Assembly (NCBI GenBank): GCA_028751875.1
Contig: CM054151.1
Location: forward strand, 39,290,911 to 39,354,910
DNA length: 64,000 bases
Reading direction: 5' to 3'
From: Rapana venosa
Lineage: Eukaryota; Mollusca; Gastropoda; Neogastropoda; Muricidae
Positions within the stretch are counted from its first letter, which is position 1. Every line of letters starts with the position of its first letter. Below are positions 1-11,890 of this stretch, piece after piece. Made by a program: the position numbers and the translations under genes. The notes below the pieces were generated by a model. The model was not told the origin of the DNA. It saw nothing but the letters and a program-made list of their open reading frames with translations, and did not search any database.

Positions 1-60
1 GTGTGTGTGTGTGTGTGTGAGTGTGTGTGAGAGAGGGAGAGAGTGTGTGTGTGAGTGAGT
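1..60. repeat. GT microsatellite at window edge
   Basis: Nearly pure GT with a few GA steps, in the rootletin intron that is cut by the left edge. Confidence 0.9.
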
Positions 61-284
61 GTTCCTGGCTGCTTGTGTCGATTTGTAACATCCTTCACTG
101 CAATGCCCTCTTCACTGTAAAAACTGTGAAAAAGAAAGAAAGGGGAAAAAAAGATGTAACTTTCACCATCATGACCCCTTTCTCAGTAAAACTCTCTTTC
201 ACTGTAAAATTTTCCACCTAACATCCTTCCCCATCCCCCCTCCCCCCCCCCCACACACACACACACACTGACATGTCACAGGGC

Positions 285-450
285 CCAAATCCAGCATAAC
301 TCAGTCAAAAGTCTAAGGGCCCAGCGCTAAAATTAGCCCCTTCCTTTTACCAAGTCCAAGTGCGGTCAGTTTCTGCTATAATTAGCACCAGCTGGGATGG
401 AATGGATAGCAGTTCAGAGTGGCTCAAATTGGGGGAAACTAACAGCGTTT
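285..450 (-). repeat. Interspersed repeat R5, copy 1
   Basis: The reverse complement aligns by eye with 57710-57880: both hold a CAGCTGGTGCTAAT block, then ATAGCAG, then ACTGACC, then CACTTGGACTTGGTAAAAGG, in the same order. It lies in a rootletin intron. The family and its mobility are unknown. The first 284 bases of the window are GT-rich and C-rich simple sequence with no gene seen. Confidence 0.6.
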
Positions 451-1004
451 ACATGCGCTCGCGCGCACACACACACACACACACACACCTCTTCCACTGT
501 AAAACCCTAAGTTTAGTAAATGTTTGTAGTTCATGACAGGGGACAGGTCCATCACAAACACATAGATAATGATCCTGCAGAACAACAGTGCTTTTTTTGG
601 GTAGTATCCAGAGACTTGCATGACCAAATTCAGTTTTATCAAGGACATAAACTTTATTGTTTGGCTGCTAGATGAGGTTATCATCATCCTGAAGTTTGAA
701 AAAGGCTGTACTCTATCAGAACATATACCAGGCTTATATAGCTTGTGTCTCTCTCCATAGCAGTCTAATTTTAATGTTGGTTTGTGGGTGCGTGCATGTG
801 TGTTTAACCCATATTTCATTCAGTAAACACTTTGTATTAACAAATGTTCTGGATTATGTTTTAATACCATCTTTCAATAATTGCTGTATGTAACCCATGT
901 TCAGCATTATGTTTTTATTCCACCTTCTATTATGTACTACAGAGATCCAGTGTTGTTACATTTTCCCACCACCTTTCACTATTCACTGTGTACAACAACT
1001 CCAG

Positions 1005-1174
1005 GTGGAGCGAGAGAAGCTGCGAACAGAGGAGATAGCCACCAAGACGCTGTACGACCGCGGCAACTTTGACCGCACCATGCAGCGACTGGAGGAGGAC
1101 AACGTGGAGCTGCAGCGCAGTCTGCAGCAGCTGCAGGCACAGTTGGCCGAGGCCGAACAGCGCCACGCTCAGAG
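1005..1174 (+). CDS. CROCC: Rootletin (ciliary rootlet coiled-coil) exon, third from last
   Basis: Rootletin polymerises into the striated ciliary rootlet and links centrioles at the base of cilia. This exon follows acceptor CAACTCCAG and ends at donor AG|GTAGGC. It is 170 nt, entered in phase 0 and left after two bases of an Arg codon. It encodes VEREKLRTEEIATK and then a heptad-like run rich in Leu, Gln and Glu (LEEDNVELQRSLQQLQ) with no Pro or Gly breaks, as expected of a long coiled coil. VEREKLR followed by an LDRT/FDRT block is what I recall near the C-terminus of vertebrate rootletins. Joined to 3850-3991 and 4500-4814 the frame stays open to a stop, giving the last 208 or so residues of a protein usually near 2000 residues; the rest lies left of the window. 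A different coiled-coil paralogue cannot be excluded from this exon alone, but the next two exons fix the assignment. Confidence 0.83.
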
Positions 1175-3405
1175 GTAGGCTGCGGTCACTGGTTGACCTT
1201 GGAGTCTTTGGTCATCAGTGGGATTGTTGGTCGGTGTAGTCGTTGGGTGTTGATTTCTGATCAGATTCATTTGTGTGTGTGTGTGTGTGGCGTAACCTTA
1301 GGGCAGGAGATGACCCTAGAGTTTTTGTAGGTGCAACAGTGGAGTGGAGGATACTGCTGAGCAAGGTTCTAAAGTAGAAGCATGCTATATGTGTTGAATT
1401 CTTGTGTGACTGGGCTTGCCTTAGGCCTGCTCTTCTGATGACCTGAGGTTACATTCTGAACATTTGGGGCCAGCGAGTACCTAGGTTTTTTTAAAGGGTT
1501 TTTTATTTAATTTAATATATATAGCACCTTATATGACAGACTCAAATGAAAGTTGACATCTCTGTGGAAACAGTCATGGAAAATAAATCTGCGTAATGGA
1601 GTTTTGAACTTTTTGTGTGTTTGTACTTGATATTGGTTGTTTTTGCTTGTTTTGTCAGTTATCATATTACATTCAATATCGATATACTACTGTCCATCAC
1701 CAATTTGACAATGGTATCATACATAGCACTCATCAGAGGTACTGCCAAATCAGTGTTAGTTATTTCTGAATCTTATTCCATCGTCAGAGTCTACCTCATT
1801 TCCATCAGAAGCATTGTTAACATCAAGCAGACACATTATTTTCTTACAAGAAAAACCACAATTTTATGACATTATTGAATGAAGTGTGGGGAGAATCACA
1901 GTGACCTGTCCCGTTATGTAAAATATCTGTGTTCAATGCTTCCCGTTCACAGGTGTTGCAACCCAAACGTTTGCCTTCAGAGATGTGTTAAGTAATTGAT
2001 TTTTATCATCATTTTCCATCTGCTGAGGTAGTGTGAGCAAGTGGATGTGTAGTGTTAATATAGCCTCTTCATTATCTGCTTCAATATTAGAATGATCCAA
2101 GCTTTTATTCACTAGTTCTTACTCGGGCTGTAGCTGCAATAGCCTGTGTTATTGAACAGAATGATTCATGACCTGTACTATTAGCGGTAGCTTTTCTTTG
2201 GAATAAAGATATCATGCTGCTCCATCACTTAATATTTTTTTCATGTGGACTGTTACAGTACTGAAACCTCATGTTAGCCATGTTCTGTCATCTATTTCTC
2301 TGTTCTAGATGGAAAAGCTCTAAACATGTGTACAGGATGTCATACATGCATTCACAACTTTAATGGAAGTTTAGCTCCCCTCCCCTCAAAAACACTCAAA
2401 ACTTGTGTGAATCTGTAAAGAAAATCCCTTTAAATCATTATGGGCCCTACTACAATGTCTTCAAGTTATGTGTTTTTAGCATTTTTGGGGGTGAGTGTGT
2501 ATGTGTGGATGTTTCTAAAGAGGGTTAAATGCATATGAACATTGATGTGTTTTCTTTATGCTGTGTCAAGCATTAAGGAGCTATGTGAGGACCATCTTCA
2601 GAGGTAAACTGCCTCAGTCACTATGTGGGGTTTTGTTAGTTTTATTATTGTCTGTTTCTGTTGGTTTGTTTTGTCAACGAAATCAGAGTCTTTCCTCTCA
2701 GTCATTGCTGATGCTTTACCATCACAATAGTCTCTCACTTACAGCCCATGCCTGCCAAATTCACCAAATATCTCACTGACAGTATCTGCATCATTTTGTT
2801 GTAAGTTTTGTTTTCAGATATCAGTTAGGAAGCATGAAGAATTCACTTTACATCACAAAGCATCAAATAATGGAGGAGGAAAAAAATGTGGATTTAGTTC
2901 ATTTTTCAGTGTGTGTGTGTGCGCGTGCGCACAGTCATAAAACTCCATGACATCTTTGTAGAAAACCATCACATTGACATAGAGTATCACTAAGCTTTCT
3001 AAAAACTGACACAGTTAGAGAGTCAGTGCTACTTTCTCTTTCAGCAGTTTCTGAAAGCAGATCTTTTAACGTAGCTGGTTTATTTTGTTTTAATTTGAAA
3101 CAATTTAGTGTGTATGGCTGGTGTTGAGAAATATGCATCAACTTAAGTTTATAGATAAAAATGATTGTGTTTTTGCTAGATAGTAGGCATTTAGGCCTTG
3201 GGATTCTCATTATGAATGTGCAGGGAAAAACACAGTTGCAGTATAACGAACAGTAATGCTTTTAAAAAATCTAATCACTTTTTTTTGTTAATAAAGGCTA
3301 ACCATTGAAGACATGTCTGATTTCTTGTTTACCATGTGTATGTTTCATTTTTAGACAACTGTCATAATTTTCTTTAGTTTACATCTCCCATAATTCTTAT
3401 ACAAA

Positions 3406-3465
3406 CACACACACACACACACACACCACACACACACACACACACACCACCTCTCCCTCTCTCTC

Positions 3466-3533
<68 letters not shown>
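3406..3533. repeat. Compound CA/CT microsatellite
   Basis: About 44 bases of CA followed by about 80 bases of CT with minor interruptions, inside the rootletin intron. Confidence 0.95.
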
Positions 3534-3536
<3 letters not shown>

Positions 3537-3537
<1 letters not shown>

Positions 3538-3790
3538 ACACATAAGCACAGGAGTGCTTATTTATTATCCTGGAAATAAGAATGTAAAGCAGCTAATAAA
3601 GAAAGAAATCTCAGATGCTTACACACACACACACAGAGCTTTTCAGAAGAGTAGGCCATTGTGTACTGGTGGGAACGGATGACAACATTTACAAAAATGC
3701 ATACACACTGATTGTAACTGAGTAACAGGACTGGATGTAAAAAAGCACATGAGTGCTTATTCTATCGTCCTTGAAATAAAAGTAACTAAA
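3537..3790 (+). repeat. SINE-A remnants, 5' truncated
   Basis: 3640-3790 carries the SINE-A 3' half: AAGAGTAGGCCATTGTG, then GGTGGGAACGGATGACA, GGACTGGATGTAAAAAAGC and the terminal hairpin AAGCACATGAGTGCTT. 3537-3590 is a second, shorter tail fragment with AAGCACAGGAGTGCTT. No tRNA-like head is left. Confidence 0.75.
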
Positions 3791-3849
3791 ATACACATTC
3801 TCTCATGACTCACCTCTCTGGCTTCAAACTATCCCTTGGCTGTGGGCAG

Positions 3850-3991
3850 ACTTGTGGATGTGAACACCCGACACCGCGCTGAGACTGAGATGGAGACGGA
3901 GCGACTGCGCAGCGCCCAGCTGCAGGCAGAGAAACTGCTGGAAGCCCGGGAACGCGCCCACCGCCAGAAAATCAAGGGTCTGGAAGAGCAG
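3850..3991 (+). CDS. CROCC: Rootletin exon, second from last
   Basis: The exon is 142 nt between acceptor TGTGGGCAG and donor CAG|GTATAC. Its first base completes the Arg codon begun in 1005-1174, and it ends in phase 0. It encodes LVDVNTRHRAETEMETERLR and then EARERAHRQKIKGLEEQ. The ERLRSAQ, EARERAHRQ and GLEEQ segments are, from memory, near-identical to the penultimate coiled-coil block of vertebrate rootletin, which makes this the most diagnostic exon of the gene. Being charged and heptad-like, it would continue the coiled coil without a break. Confidence 0.88.
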
Positions 3992-4499
3992 GTATACACT
4001 GGCTTCTCTTTGTAGTCAGTCCCTGCTGCCCTGGCCACAGGGTAAACTCCAGGAACTCCTTTGCTGTTTTTGTAAGATGTGGTCTGTGTATACATCGGTG
4101 GCATTTCTCTGAGCAGCTTGTGTATGTTAAGATTATTGTTTTTCGTTGTGGTGGTGGTGGTTGTGCCGCAATGCTGGCCATGGTAGATAAGTTGTCCTTC
4201 GTTGTGAGCTATGTTTCTACTTCGCCCTTAAACTCTTGTGTGTGTTAGTGTGTATGAAGTCTCGTGTGTGTTTGTTTGTGTGTGTGTTTGTATGTGCACG
4301 TATGTGAGTGTGTGTGCGTGTGTGTGTGTTGTGTGTGCATGCGCATGTGTGTGCACATGTGTATGTATGTTTGTGTGTGCATGCCTATTGTATATGCATG
4401 CACATATGAATACTATGTAAAAGTATAGCCAAACAACATGCAAGCCAAGACTAACAAGTTTGCAGGGAAAACTCAGGGTGCGAGACTGACTGTCTGCAG
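3992..4499 (+). other. Rootletin last intron with GT-rich tract
   Basis: 508-bp intron from GTATAC to CTGCAG. The middle (about 4240-4400) is GT/GC-rich simple sequence. No other feature is seen. Confidence 0.8.
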
Positions 4500-4814
4500 A
4501 TCCACACCCTGAAGGACCAGCTGTCTCAGGAGCTGCGGCGGCGCCAGCAGTACTTCACCAAGTCTGTGAAGACAGGAGAGGAGATCCGGGAGATCCGCAC
4601 TGTGCTGGACACCTCCCTCTCCACCGTAGGCCGCGACAGCAACCTTGACCCTCTGCTCCTGGAACACGAGACACGCAAGCTGGATGAGAGTCTGGACCTG
4701 AGCTACAGCCGTCGACGCCGATCTCCCATCCGCACCATCTCCCCTGGCCGTTTGAGCAACATCAGCGTGCGCAGCCCGCGTAGTCCTATCCTGCGCCGCA
4801 AACTGAAGCCCTAG
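4500..4814 (+). CDS. CROCC: Rootletin terminal exon with SP-rich basic tail
   Basis: The exon enters in phase 0 after acceptor CTGTCTGCAG and runs 104 codons to TAG at 4812-4814. It begins IHTLKDQLSQELRRRQQ, matching the last coiled-coil block of rootletin (TLK.QL.QELRR). After this the chain leaves the coiled coil: an acidic stretch (TGEEIREIRTVLDTSLS, HETRKLDESLDLSYS) is followed by a very basic tail with SRRRRSPIR, ISPGR, RSPRSPILRRK and a final KLKP. The tail holds at least four Ser-Pro sites next to Arg, a pattern typical of proline-directed or NEK/CDK kinase substrates; any regulation by phosphorylation is inference. The vertebrate C-terminus I recall is shorter here, so the tail may be lineage-specific. 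Confidence 0.86.
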   Translation: MHTLKDQLSQELRRRQQYFTKSVKTGEEIREIRTVLDTSLSTVGRDSNLDPLLLEHETRKLDESLDLSYSRRRRSPIRTISPGRLSNISVRSPRSPILRRKLKP

Positions 4815-6060
4815 GCTCTGCAAGGATTGATTGGTCTGAGGTTGTCTCCTGAATGTGAACATCTCCTGAAATGACTATTTATTTCATGGTTTGATTTATT
4901 CCTTTAGATTTTTTAAAAAAATTGTTATTATCATTATTGTTTTGGCTGTCATAGATTGTCTAGTGAAATTCTTAATTTTGAAAGAAGATTGTCTGAAAGT
5001 TAACCCCTTGCTGTTAAAAATATATAAACAAAACCCATTGTGCTGTTGATATAGATTTAGTTACAAGTCCTGTGTGATTATGTTGGTGGTGTATGTGTTA
5101 ATGATGATGAAGTTATGCATTTTCCATGTTTCAATAACCTGATTTATGTGTCTGTCAGTACTACCATATGTATATTTAATAGATCATGAACAAAAATCTA
5201 ATGCCCAATTTATTGCACAGGTCCTTATTTCAATTGAGATTGCCTATTTCTGTATTGTTGAACAAATTTGTATTGTTCTAATCGCGTTTGAGAAAGGAGT
5301 TATTCCTGCAACATACTGCTGTCTTTAAACTGTTGATTTATCTGTGATATAATGGTAGACAAAGGCTAGCAGAAAGTTGCAGTTGTGTGTACCAAATGGA
5401 CATTTTTAATGTGAAACATTCATAAGAAAAGTTCAGAATACTAGCATTGAGGTAAACTGATCTTTTCAAACTAAGGAGGATTACTAAAAGGGTATTGTAT
5501 TGAGAAGTGTTGCGTATGCATGCAATAGTGCAGACAGAGTACACAGAAGCGCTAGCTGTGATAAATGAACAAAGAGCACTGTTCAACAATGGTGATGTCC
5601 TTTTCAACCTGCTGCTATGCAAAATCAACAGCCATGTTTGCATACACATTGATTTCGATCTACACTTTGCACCATGAGTATGTGACAATTTCGTACACCA
5701 TGAATTAATGAACATTTCGTACTTGCATTTGAAAGTGTAGTATAAGGATGAAACTGCAAATGGTCATTACTTTTTATTTTCCTTTTGTACATCGTTGTTC
5801 TTTGTAATCTTTTCTTTTGTTTGTTTATTGGTTTGTGTTTAATTTGGAAGTTTTGAAGTCAGAACTGTTTTTGTTAACTTTGTGCAAGTTGCTAACTCAG
5901 CAGAGTGGTAAAGCCATACTGCGTAGATTCCGTCCATGGTTACTTTGTGCAAGATGAGTTTACATCACCAGAGTTTATATAAAATTTTCCTTTTTCTATT
6001 TGTTGTTTTTTATTAACACTATACACCTAATTAATCAATAAATAACCAGCATGTAACTCA
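4815..6060 (+). other. Probable rootletin 3' UTR
   Basis: AT-rich, non-coding, no splice-bounded exon. It reaches a canonical AATAAA at 6037-6042; a second AATAAA at 6990-6995 would extend it by about 950 bases. Its extent is inferred only from these signals. Confidence 0.5.
6037..6042 (+). terminator. Candidate poly(A) signal of rootletin
   Basis: AATAAA, 1.2 kb after the stop codon. Other AT-rich hexamers occur, so this is one of at least two options (see 6990-6995). Confidence 0.35.
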
Positions 6061-6989
6061 TTGTTCTTCCTTGGCAATTGTGTGCAAGAAATGTTTGATG
6101 ATATGATTTGACCCGAGTTTGCAATTGGTTGGCATGCAGTGGTTTCAGACCTGCATTGTTTCCCATTTCTTGGTGAATTCTTTGGGAAGATAGGGTGGAT
6201 ACTGATGTTTCATTTTGCATAGATCATTGTTGAAGTTGACTTGAGTTCTTAACACATTGTCCGTTTTCAGAGTTTTGGTTTCAGTATTAAATTGTTTGTT
6301 CCCCTAGATCTTCCCCCTAGTCCCATTTCCTTCCTTCTGTTTGGTTCTTATTTTGTTCTTTTGTTTTTGTTTTTTAAATGAAATCTATACGGCTGTGATA
6401 TCTATGTTTGTGTATTTTTGCCAGTAGTTTTCAGGAAGCAAAAAGAGATAGAGCAATGTCAGCAATCTCTATCACTTTTTTTTCTTTTCTTTTGTTCAAT
6501 GAAGAACAGTTTCTAATAAGTGGAATTACAGTGTGGTCTCCTGAAACTCAAAGAGTGTATGACATCATGATAAATACAGCAGCGCCACTGCTGCCTTTGC
6601 TTCCATAACTTCTGAAGTATGTTGTGATGGAGAGAATATTGACTTGTGCACTGTGTGTAAAAAAAAAAAAGGGAAGAAATGACCAAAAAATCACTAGTCT
6701 TTATCCAGTGTAATCTACATATCAATTCATGAGAAGTCGTGTGAAATATGAAAGGCTCCAAGATCTGAATGATTGGAAGTTCAGTTTGGCCATAGTTTAA
6801 ATCTGTAATCTTTTTTCGTTTTCTAATTTCATTTTTCATACAAGTTCTACAATAAGAACTGCAAGACCAAAAGGTTGTGTGAAGAACATGTTGCGTATAA
6901 TTTTCTGTAAAAAAATTATCAACTATCGGAAAGCATCCAATAGTACATAATCTGTTAGTCTTATGTGTAGAATCTTTTTTAATATACGG

Positions 6990-6995
6990 AATAAA
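6990..6995 (+). terminator. Alternative distal poly(A) signal
   Basis: AATAAA followed within 20 bases by a GT-rich stretch (ATGTGTGCAG), which resembles a downstream element. Confidence 0.35.
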
Positions 6996-7019
6996 TGTGT
7001 GCAGTTAATTGAGCAGATT

Positions 7020-8450
7020 GTGTGGCTTTTGTTTGTGAGTATGTGACTGTGTGTGTATGTTCTTCATTTTAAGGTCCTTCCACCTAAAAGTGATAAGACG
7101 GTTGTGTGTGTTAGTGAGTGAGTGAGACAGAGAGAACATAAAACATAGATATAAGTCATGATACTGTCCCTTGCTGACACTGTTACATCCTGAAATGTGA
7201 CTCTCCACCACAAAATGAGTTGCAATGCACCTGACCCACTTTTCTTTTTCTTTTTAATTGCACAATGAGGATGACATAATGATGTTGCTGTGGAAGTGCA
7301 TATGCTTTGAGACTACTTGACAGGGTTGTATTCTACGCTTACTATCATAACATATCCTGGCGTCAACCGGGCCCCAAGAGATACAGACACCTGCAGTGTT
7401 GGTCAGGTAATTTGAGCAACACTCTCAAACTGGCATCCGTAAAGTGTTTTTTAATTGCATGATGATCAGTGACAATGAGGATGACGTAAGAGATTTAGTG
7501 TATGCAACCTTTTTGACTCACCAATAAGGTGGACCTCAGAGCTGTAGCCTGAGAAGGAAAAAGAAACAAAATCACTGAACGAGGACAACAAGGTGTGATA
7601 AGAAACAGCAACTCCTTCAAGAGAACTTCACTATAGGTCCATACATACACTGAAAGGGAGGCAATGACACCTGCATAGTCACGAAAATAATGGACAAGAA
7701 ACAGTCAACCAACAAAGAGAAATGGACAGAATGGCACTCTCACAAACATATGAACAAAGACATCACAGTTGATTACGTTAAACACACAAGAGAATCACCT
7801 CACAAGTAGCTGCAAACACTCATCCCATACACACAGCCAACTACCTGAAACATGTGAATAGTGGCCTACACACAGACTTACCTCAAAATACATGGTTGTG
7901 GGCAAACACCTACTCCATTTTGACCATGGAACACGACATGAAAGATCTTCCCATCCTTGTTATACACATCGGTGGCTTAATCTTTGACAGAGCTGAGAGT
8001 TGATCTGCAAAAAAAAAAATTCGTCTTCATTTGTGTGGCCAGATTGGTTGGTTGGTCAGCTTGTTGGTCAGTCATAAATCAATTGGTCAGTGATACTGAG
8101 TCAGTCAAGTGAGTTAGTGCTAAAATCAGTATGAATGATTCCACCAGCAAGCATATTGCTGAAGAACAGGCTGGATTCGTGTGAGGTAGATTGAACAGAT
8201 CTTCAAGCAAAAACAAAAAAAGCAACAACCCCCCTCCCCACCACCACCACCATTGGAGTGTGTCTATCACATTTTCACAGAATAAAACAAAAATCAACAA
8301 TAATAGCACAAAGAAATACAGACATTTGACACACCAGACTAAGTAATCTAGCAGTTGGCACTGCTTCTTTTTTTTTCTTTTTTTTAAAAGTTATGGGCCA
8401 CAATTACAATCCCTCAAAAATCTTACTTGACATCCGGCTCAAGGTCAAAT
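7020..8450. other. Intergenic, nothing recognised
   Basis: No exon, RNA gene or repeat copy that I can match elsewhere in the window. Open frames are short and of biased composition. Confidence 0.5.
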
Positions 8451-8454
8451 CCAC

Positions 8455-8812
8455 TCAGCCTGGCGGTTAGAGCATTGCGCTTATGATACAGCGGCCCTGA
8501 TCGAGCCACAAGAGGATTGTTTCCCCTGGAGTTAAACATCAGTGTGGACTATACTCCCCCCCATCCTCCCTCCCCCTGGAAGTCCTTCGATAAGACTATA
8601 AACCGACGTCCTGTGTGCTAACGCATGCAGAACATCTTGCGCACGTGTTAAAACTTGTTCTGCCTTTCGGAAGAGTATGCCATTGCAAGCCAGTGGGAAC
8701 ATGAAAAATTGTACAAAACCACATACATACAGGGACTGGATGTAAAAAAAAAGCAAAAAAAAAAAGCACATTGGTGCTTAATACATTATCCGAAATAAAA
8801 ATTGACATGAAT
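8455..8812 (+). repeat. SINE-A, nearly full length, decayed
   Basis: The tRNA-like head (CCTGGCGGTTAGAGCATTGC as A-box region, GATCGAGCC as degraded B box) is followed by the body (CCCCTGGAGTTAAACATCAG, AGTCCTTCGATAAGACTATA, CAGTGGGAACATG) and the tail with hairpin AAGCACATTGGTGCTT. A-rich insertions interrupt the tail. Confidence 0.8.
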
Positions 8813-9837
8813 TAGAAAAAGAAAAAAAAAAACCAAGCAACTATGCAATCTTCAAACCAACTAAAAGTACCAGTCGGGTACTCTCATAATTATATGTCTA
8901 TAGATATGCTGCTCTTGCTGCTGCTGCTGCTTCAGTCTGAATTTGACAGGGTTTCCTTCTATCTCACACTTTCCCACATCTTATAATGTTCCTGAGACAT
9001 ATCGTGACAATGTGCTTGAAGATGATCTTGTCAGCTAGCACAGCTAGCATCGGAAGAAGAGCCTTCACGAACCTTAATCATTGCTTGTTGTAGCAAATCC
9101 CTGAATTCCTTGAGTGTGTGCAAGCCCGCGTGAGAGTGCATGTGTGTGTGAGAGCAACCTCCCTACCCCCACCCCCCTCTCTCTCTCTCTGTCTGTCTGT
9201 CTGTCTCTGTCTCTGTCTCTCTCTGCCTCTGTCTGCCTGTCTGTCTTCAGCTGCCTGTGTGCCTGGATTTCTGTTTTCCTCAAACACGTTTAGCAAGAAA
9301 CAATAAACAGTATGTGTTATAGGCCTAATAGGAGATAGCATGATTGGAGCCCATACCTTAACTGTGGAGTGCGGCCTTATGCTAACTACGGCCTGTAGTA
9401 GCAGTGTAGGGCGTGTTGGCTGTGCTCAGCGCCCCTCTTCATCTGTCCTCACCATGTCCGGCAGCTAGGAGGTTTCAGACAGCTGTGGTCAATTTTAGGG
9501 AAGGGGTTAATTAACATAATTTGGTGTCAGCTGGGAGGAGTGGGCCTAGCTCAAATCCTGCTACTGTTGGGGGGGGGGGGGGGGGGTCCCTGCTTCTGGT
9601 GTTCGGGGGGGGGGTTGATGGTCACGTTAGGCCTAGCTTTTGAATGGATGTTGACTGCTTCAGTTAAGATCACTGGGTTGTTTGTTGTCGTACATTAATT
9701 GTTTTGTTTTTAAACCATGGGTGGCGTTGTTGTGTACCACTTTAAGTCATTAAGTATTTGTACATGTACTGTGTTTTAAAGTACTGAATTACACTGATTT
9801 TGGGGGAGGTGGACTATTCTACAGCACAACAGCATTG
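8813..9837. other. Intergenic with CTGT-type simple sequence and G runs
   Basis: 9176-9245 is CT/TCTG-rich simple sequence; 9567-9586 is a poly-G run. No gene seen. Confidence 0.5.
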
Positions 9838-9935
9838 TTAGCTTACTGAGTTGTATAAACAAATATTGAGCATCGCTGTAATGTCATCATTAGCTTACTG
9901 AGTTGTATAAACAAATATTGAGCATCACTGTAATT
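9838..9935 (+). repeat. Direct duplication, about 46 bp, period 52
   Basis: TTAGCTTACTGAGTTGTATA starts at 9838 and again at 9890. Both copies continue through ACAAATATTGAGCATC and CTGTAAT, differing at one base. Confidence 0.9.
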
Positions 9936-10292
9936 TCTAATAATTGTAGTGTACCGTTGCATTGTATTGTGTCATGTTGTGTTTTAGTGTACTATATGGT
10001 GATGTGTTGCGCTGTGTTTTCCTGCGTTTTGTTTTCACTGAGAGAAAAACATGGTCTTCATACACAGTAGACATTGCCATGACCCCGTTTGCTCTTTCCT
10101 TTTCAGTGCTTTGTTCCTTAATAACTTTTTTGTTGTCCTTTCTGCACGTTATACTAGACTTTGGGTCCTTCCTTGAAAGACTACCAAAGTTTCCAAGCCC
10201 TGATGAATGGGCCTCTTGGAAGGTTAGGGAAGAAGGACAGGACATCAGTGTAAGTAATCCAGTGGCTTTAGTGCGTGTCAGCGGACAGATTT

Positions 10293-10545
10293 TAATAATA
10301 ATAATAATAATGTATGGAATTTATATAGCGCTGAATCTTGTAAAGTAAACAAATCAAAGCGCTTGCATTCAAATCATTCACACGCATGCAACCATCCATA
10401 AATATCAAGATAAACAAATATCAAATTTATATACACAACACACTTAGGGGGGGGGGGGGGGGAGGGGGTGAAGGCAGCTATTGAGAAGTAGGAACATATA
10501 ACAGGGGAAGATCTCAAGTCGAGTATAAGTGCATTTTGTGTTTTT
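10293..10545 (+). repeat. Repeat R3 (TATATAGCGC family), copy 1
   Basis: Starts in an ATA microsatellite, then ATGGAATTTATATAGCGCTG, AATCTTGTAAA, AAATCAAAGCGCTTGCATTC, CACACGCATGCAACC and a distal GAAGATCTCAAGTCGAG. The order is the same at 18048-18312 and, in longer form, 58570-59072. A poly-G run (10447-10462) interrupts it. Confidence 0.75.
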
Positions 10546-11775
10546 CTTTGTTTGATTTTTGTTTGTTTCTTTGTTCGTTGTTGTTGTTTTCGGAGGGGAG
10601 GGGGGTGTTGTTTTGTTTTGCTAGAACTAAAACAAATAGTTTCTGAACATTCATTGCTCTGAGTGTGACAAATCTTATAAACGCACAGACATCAGCGATT
10701 TGGTTTCATCAAAAGTCAACCAAAGAACATTAAACTATTCAGGCCGATTACATCTATGAACATAATATAAACCCCAAATACTGTATCTTTACTAATATGA
10801 TCATGCCGGTGCTAAAGCCAAAGTGAAAAACTGAAATCCATTTCTGTGACAGACAAGCTCTTGGCACACAAATGACTTGGCTAAGAGGAATGCGGAGATG
10901 TGTGTTCATGTTTCTTTTTAGGCATGTGAATTTGTAAATCTAGCCTCCTTTTCATGTTTGTCCATCAGTTTGTTTGTAGATATATTTATTTGTTTTACTC
11001 AGGAAATGCATTAACCAGCCTGTATATCTTTGGCTTTGTGTGCCTTTTTGTTACGTAATTAACACAGGTCGCCTTCTATATTTCATTTTTGCCCATTTTC
11101 TTGTGGTTTTTCATATAAACACAAGCACACATACATCTCTTTACTGTGCATCCGCAAAAAAGGAGAAAAAAATCCAACAAAACAAAAACAAAAAACAAAA
11201 ACGCGTTTCATGTGAAAATTGAGCTCCCAAATCACATTTCTGGGGAGATCATTTTGCACAAAAGTGGTAGATTTGAATGAAAGATTTCAGCAAACACTGC
11301 ACCACATTTTTGTGTGCTGTTGTCTCTAACTAAACTTCCCACCACAAGATACCTACCTGTATAGGATATTCAGAGTAGGAACACAAGCAACCTTTATCTG
11401 ATGAAAGTGTCCAACTTTCTCATGACTACCCATCATCATTTTCCTCAGTCCCCCAAGCAATTAAACATTACTTTTTTTTTTCAAACGTTAAAAATATTTT
11501 TAGAATGAGGGTAAAAACAATTCTAAGTAGCACTCGGCAAACCATTTTCCGTCCTCAAGGAATGTTTTAATATGAGCAAAGCTTTCTTTCTTCTTCTTCT
11601 TCTTGTTGTTAGCACTCTTTAGAACAATTTCAAATGTTTTAAAATGCTCAAAGTTTTTTTTTTTCAATCAGCAGTCTGTAGAACAACCACATAACACATT
11701 TTCTATACCTTAAGTAATGTTTTAAGATAAACGAAGCTGATGCAAAGTGAAGAGATGTTGTGTGTTTAAGTCTAT
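10546..11775. other. Intergenic, nothing recognised
   Basis: AT-rich, several T and A runs, no exon or repeat copy recognised. Confidence 0.45.
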
Positions 11776-11852
11776 ATGGAAAACATAACAGCACCCCATA
11801 AAAGACACTACTTGACCCGGAAGCTAGGGCTTGAAGTGGGCGGCCTGGTGAA

Positions 11853-11853
<1 letters not shown>

Positions 11854-11889
<36 letters not shown>
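11854..11889. repeat. Poly-G tract, about 36 bases
   Basis: Uninterrupted G run; its length is likely to be uncertain in any assembly. Confidence 0.9.

Positions 11890-11890
<1 letters not shown>

Larger units (their letters stand above)
1175..3849 (+). other. Rootletin intron
   Basis: AT-rich intron, GT at 1175 and AG at 3848-3849. Apart from SINE-A remnants (3537-3790) and CA/CT tracts (3406-3533) I see no exon or RNA gene. Short open frames here lack splice context and look random. Confidence 0.75.
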
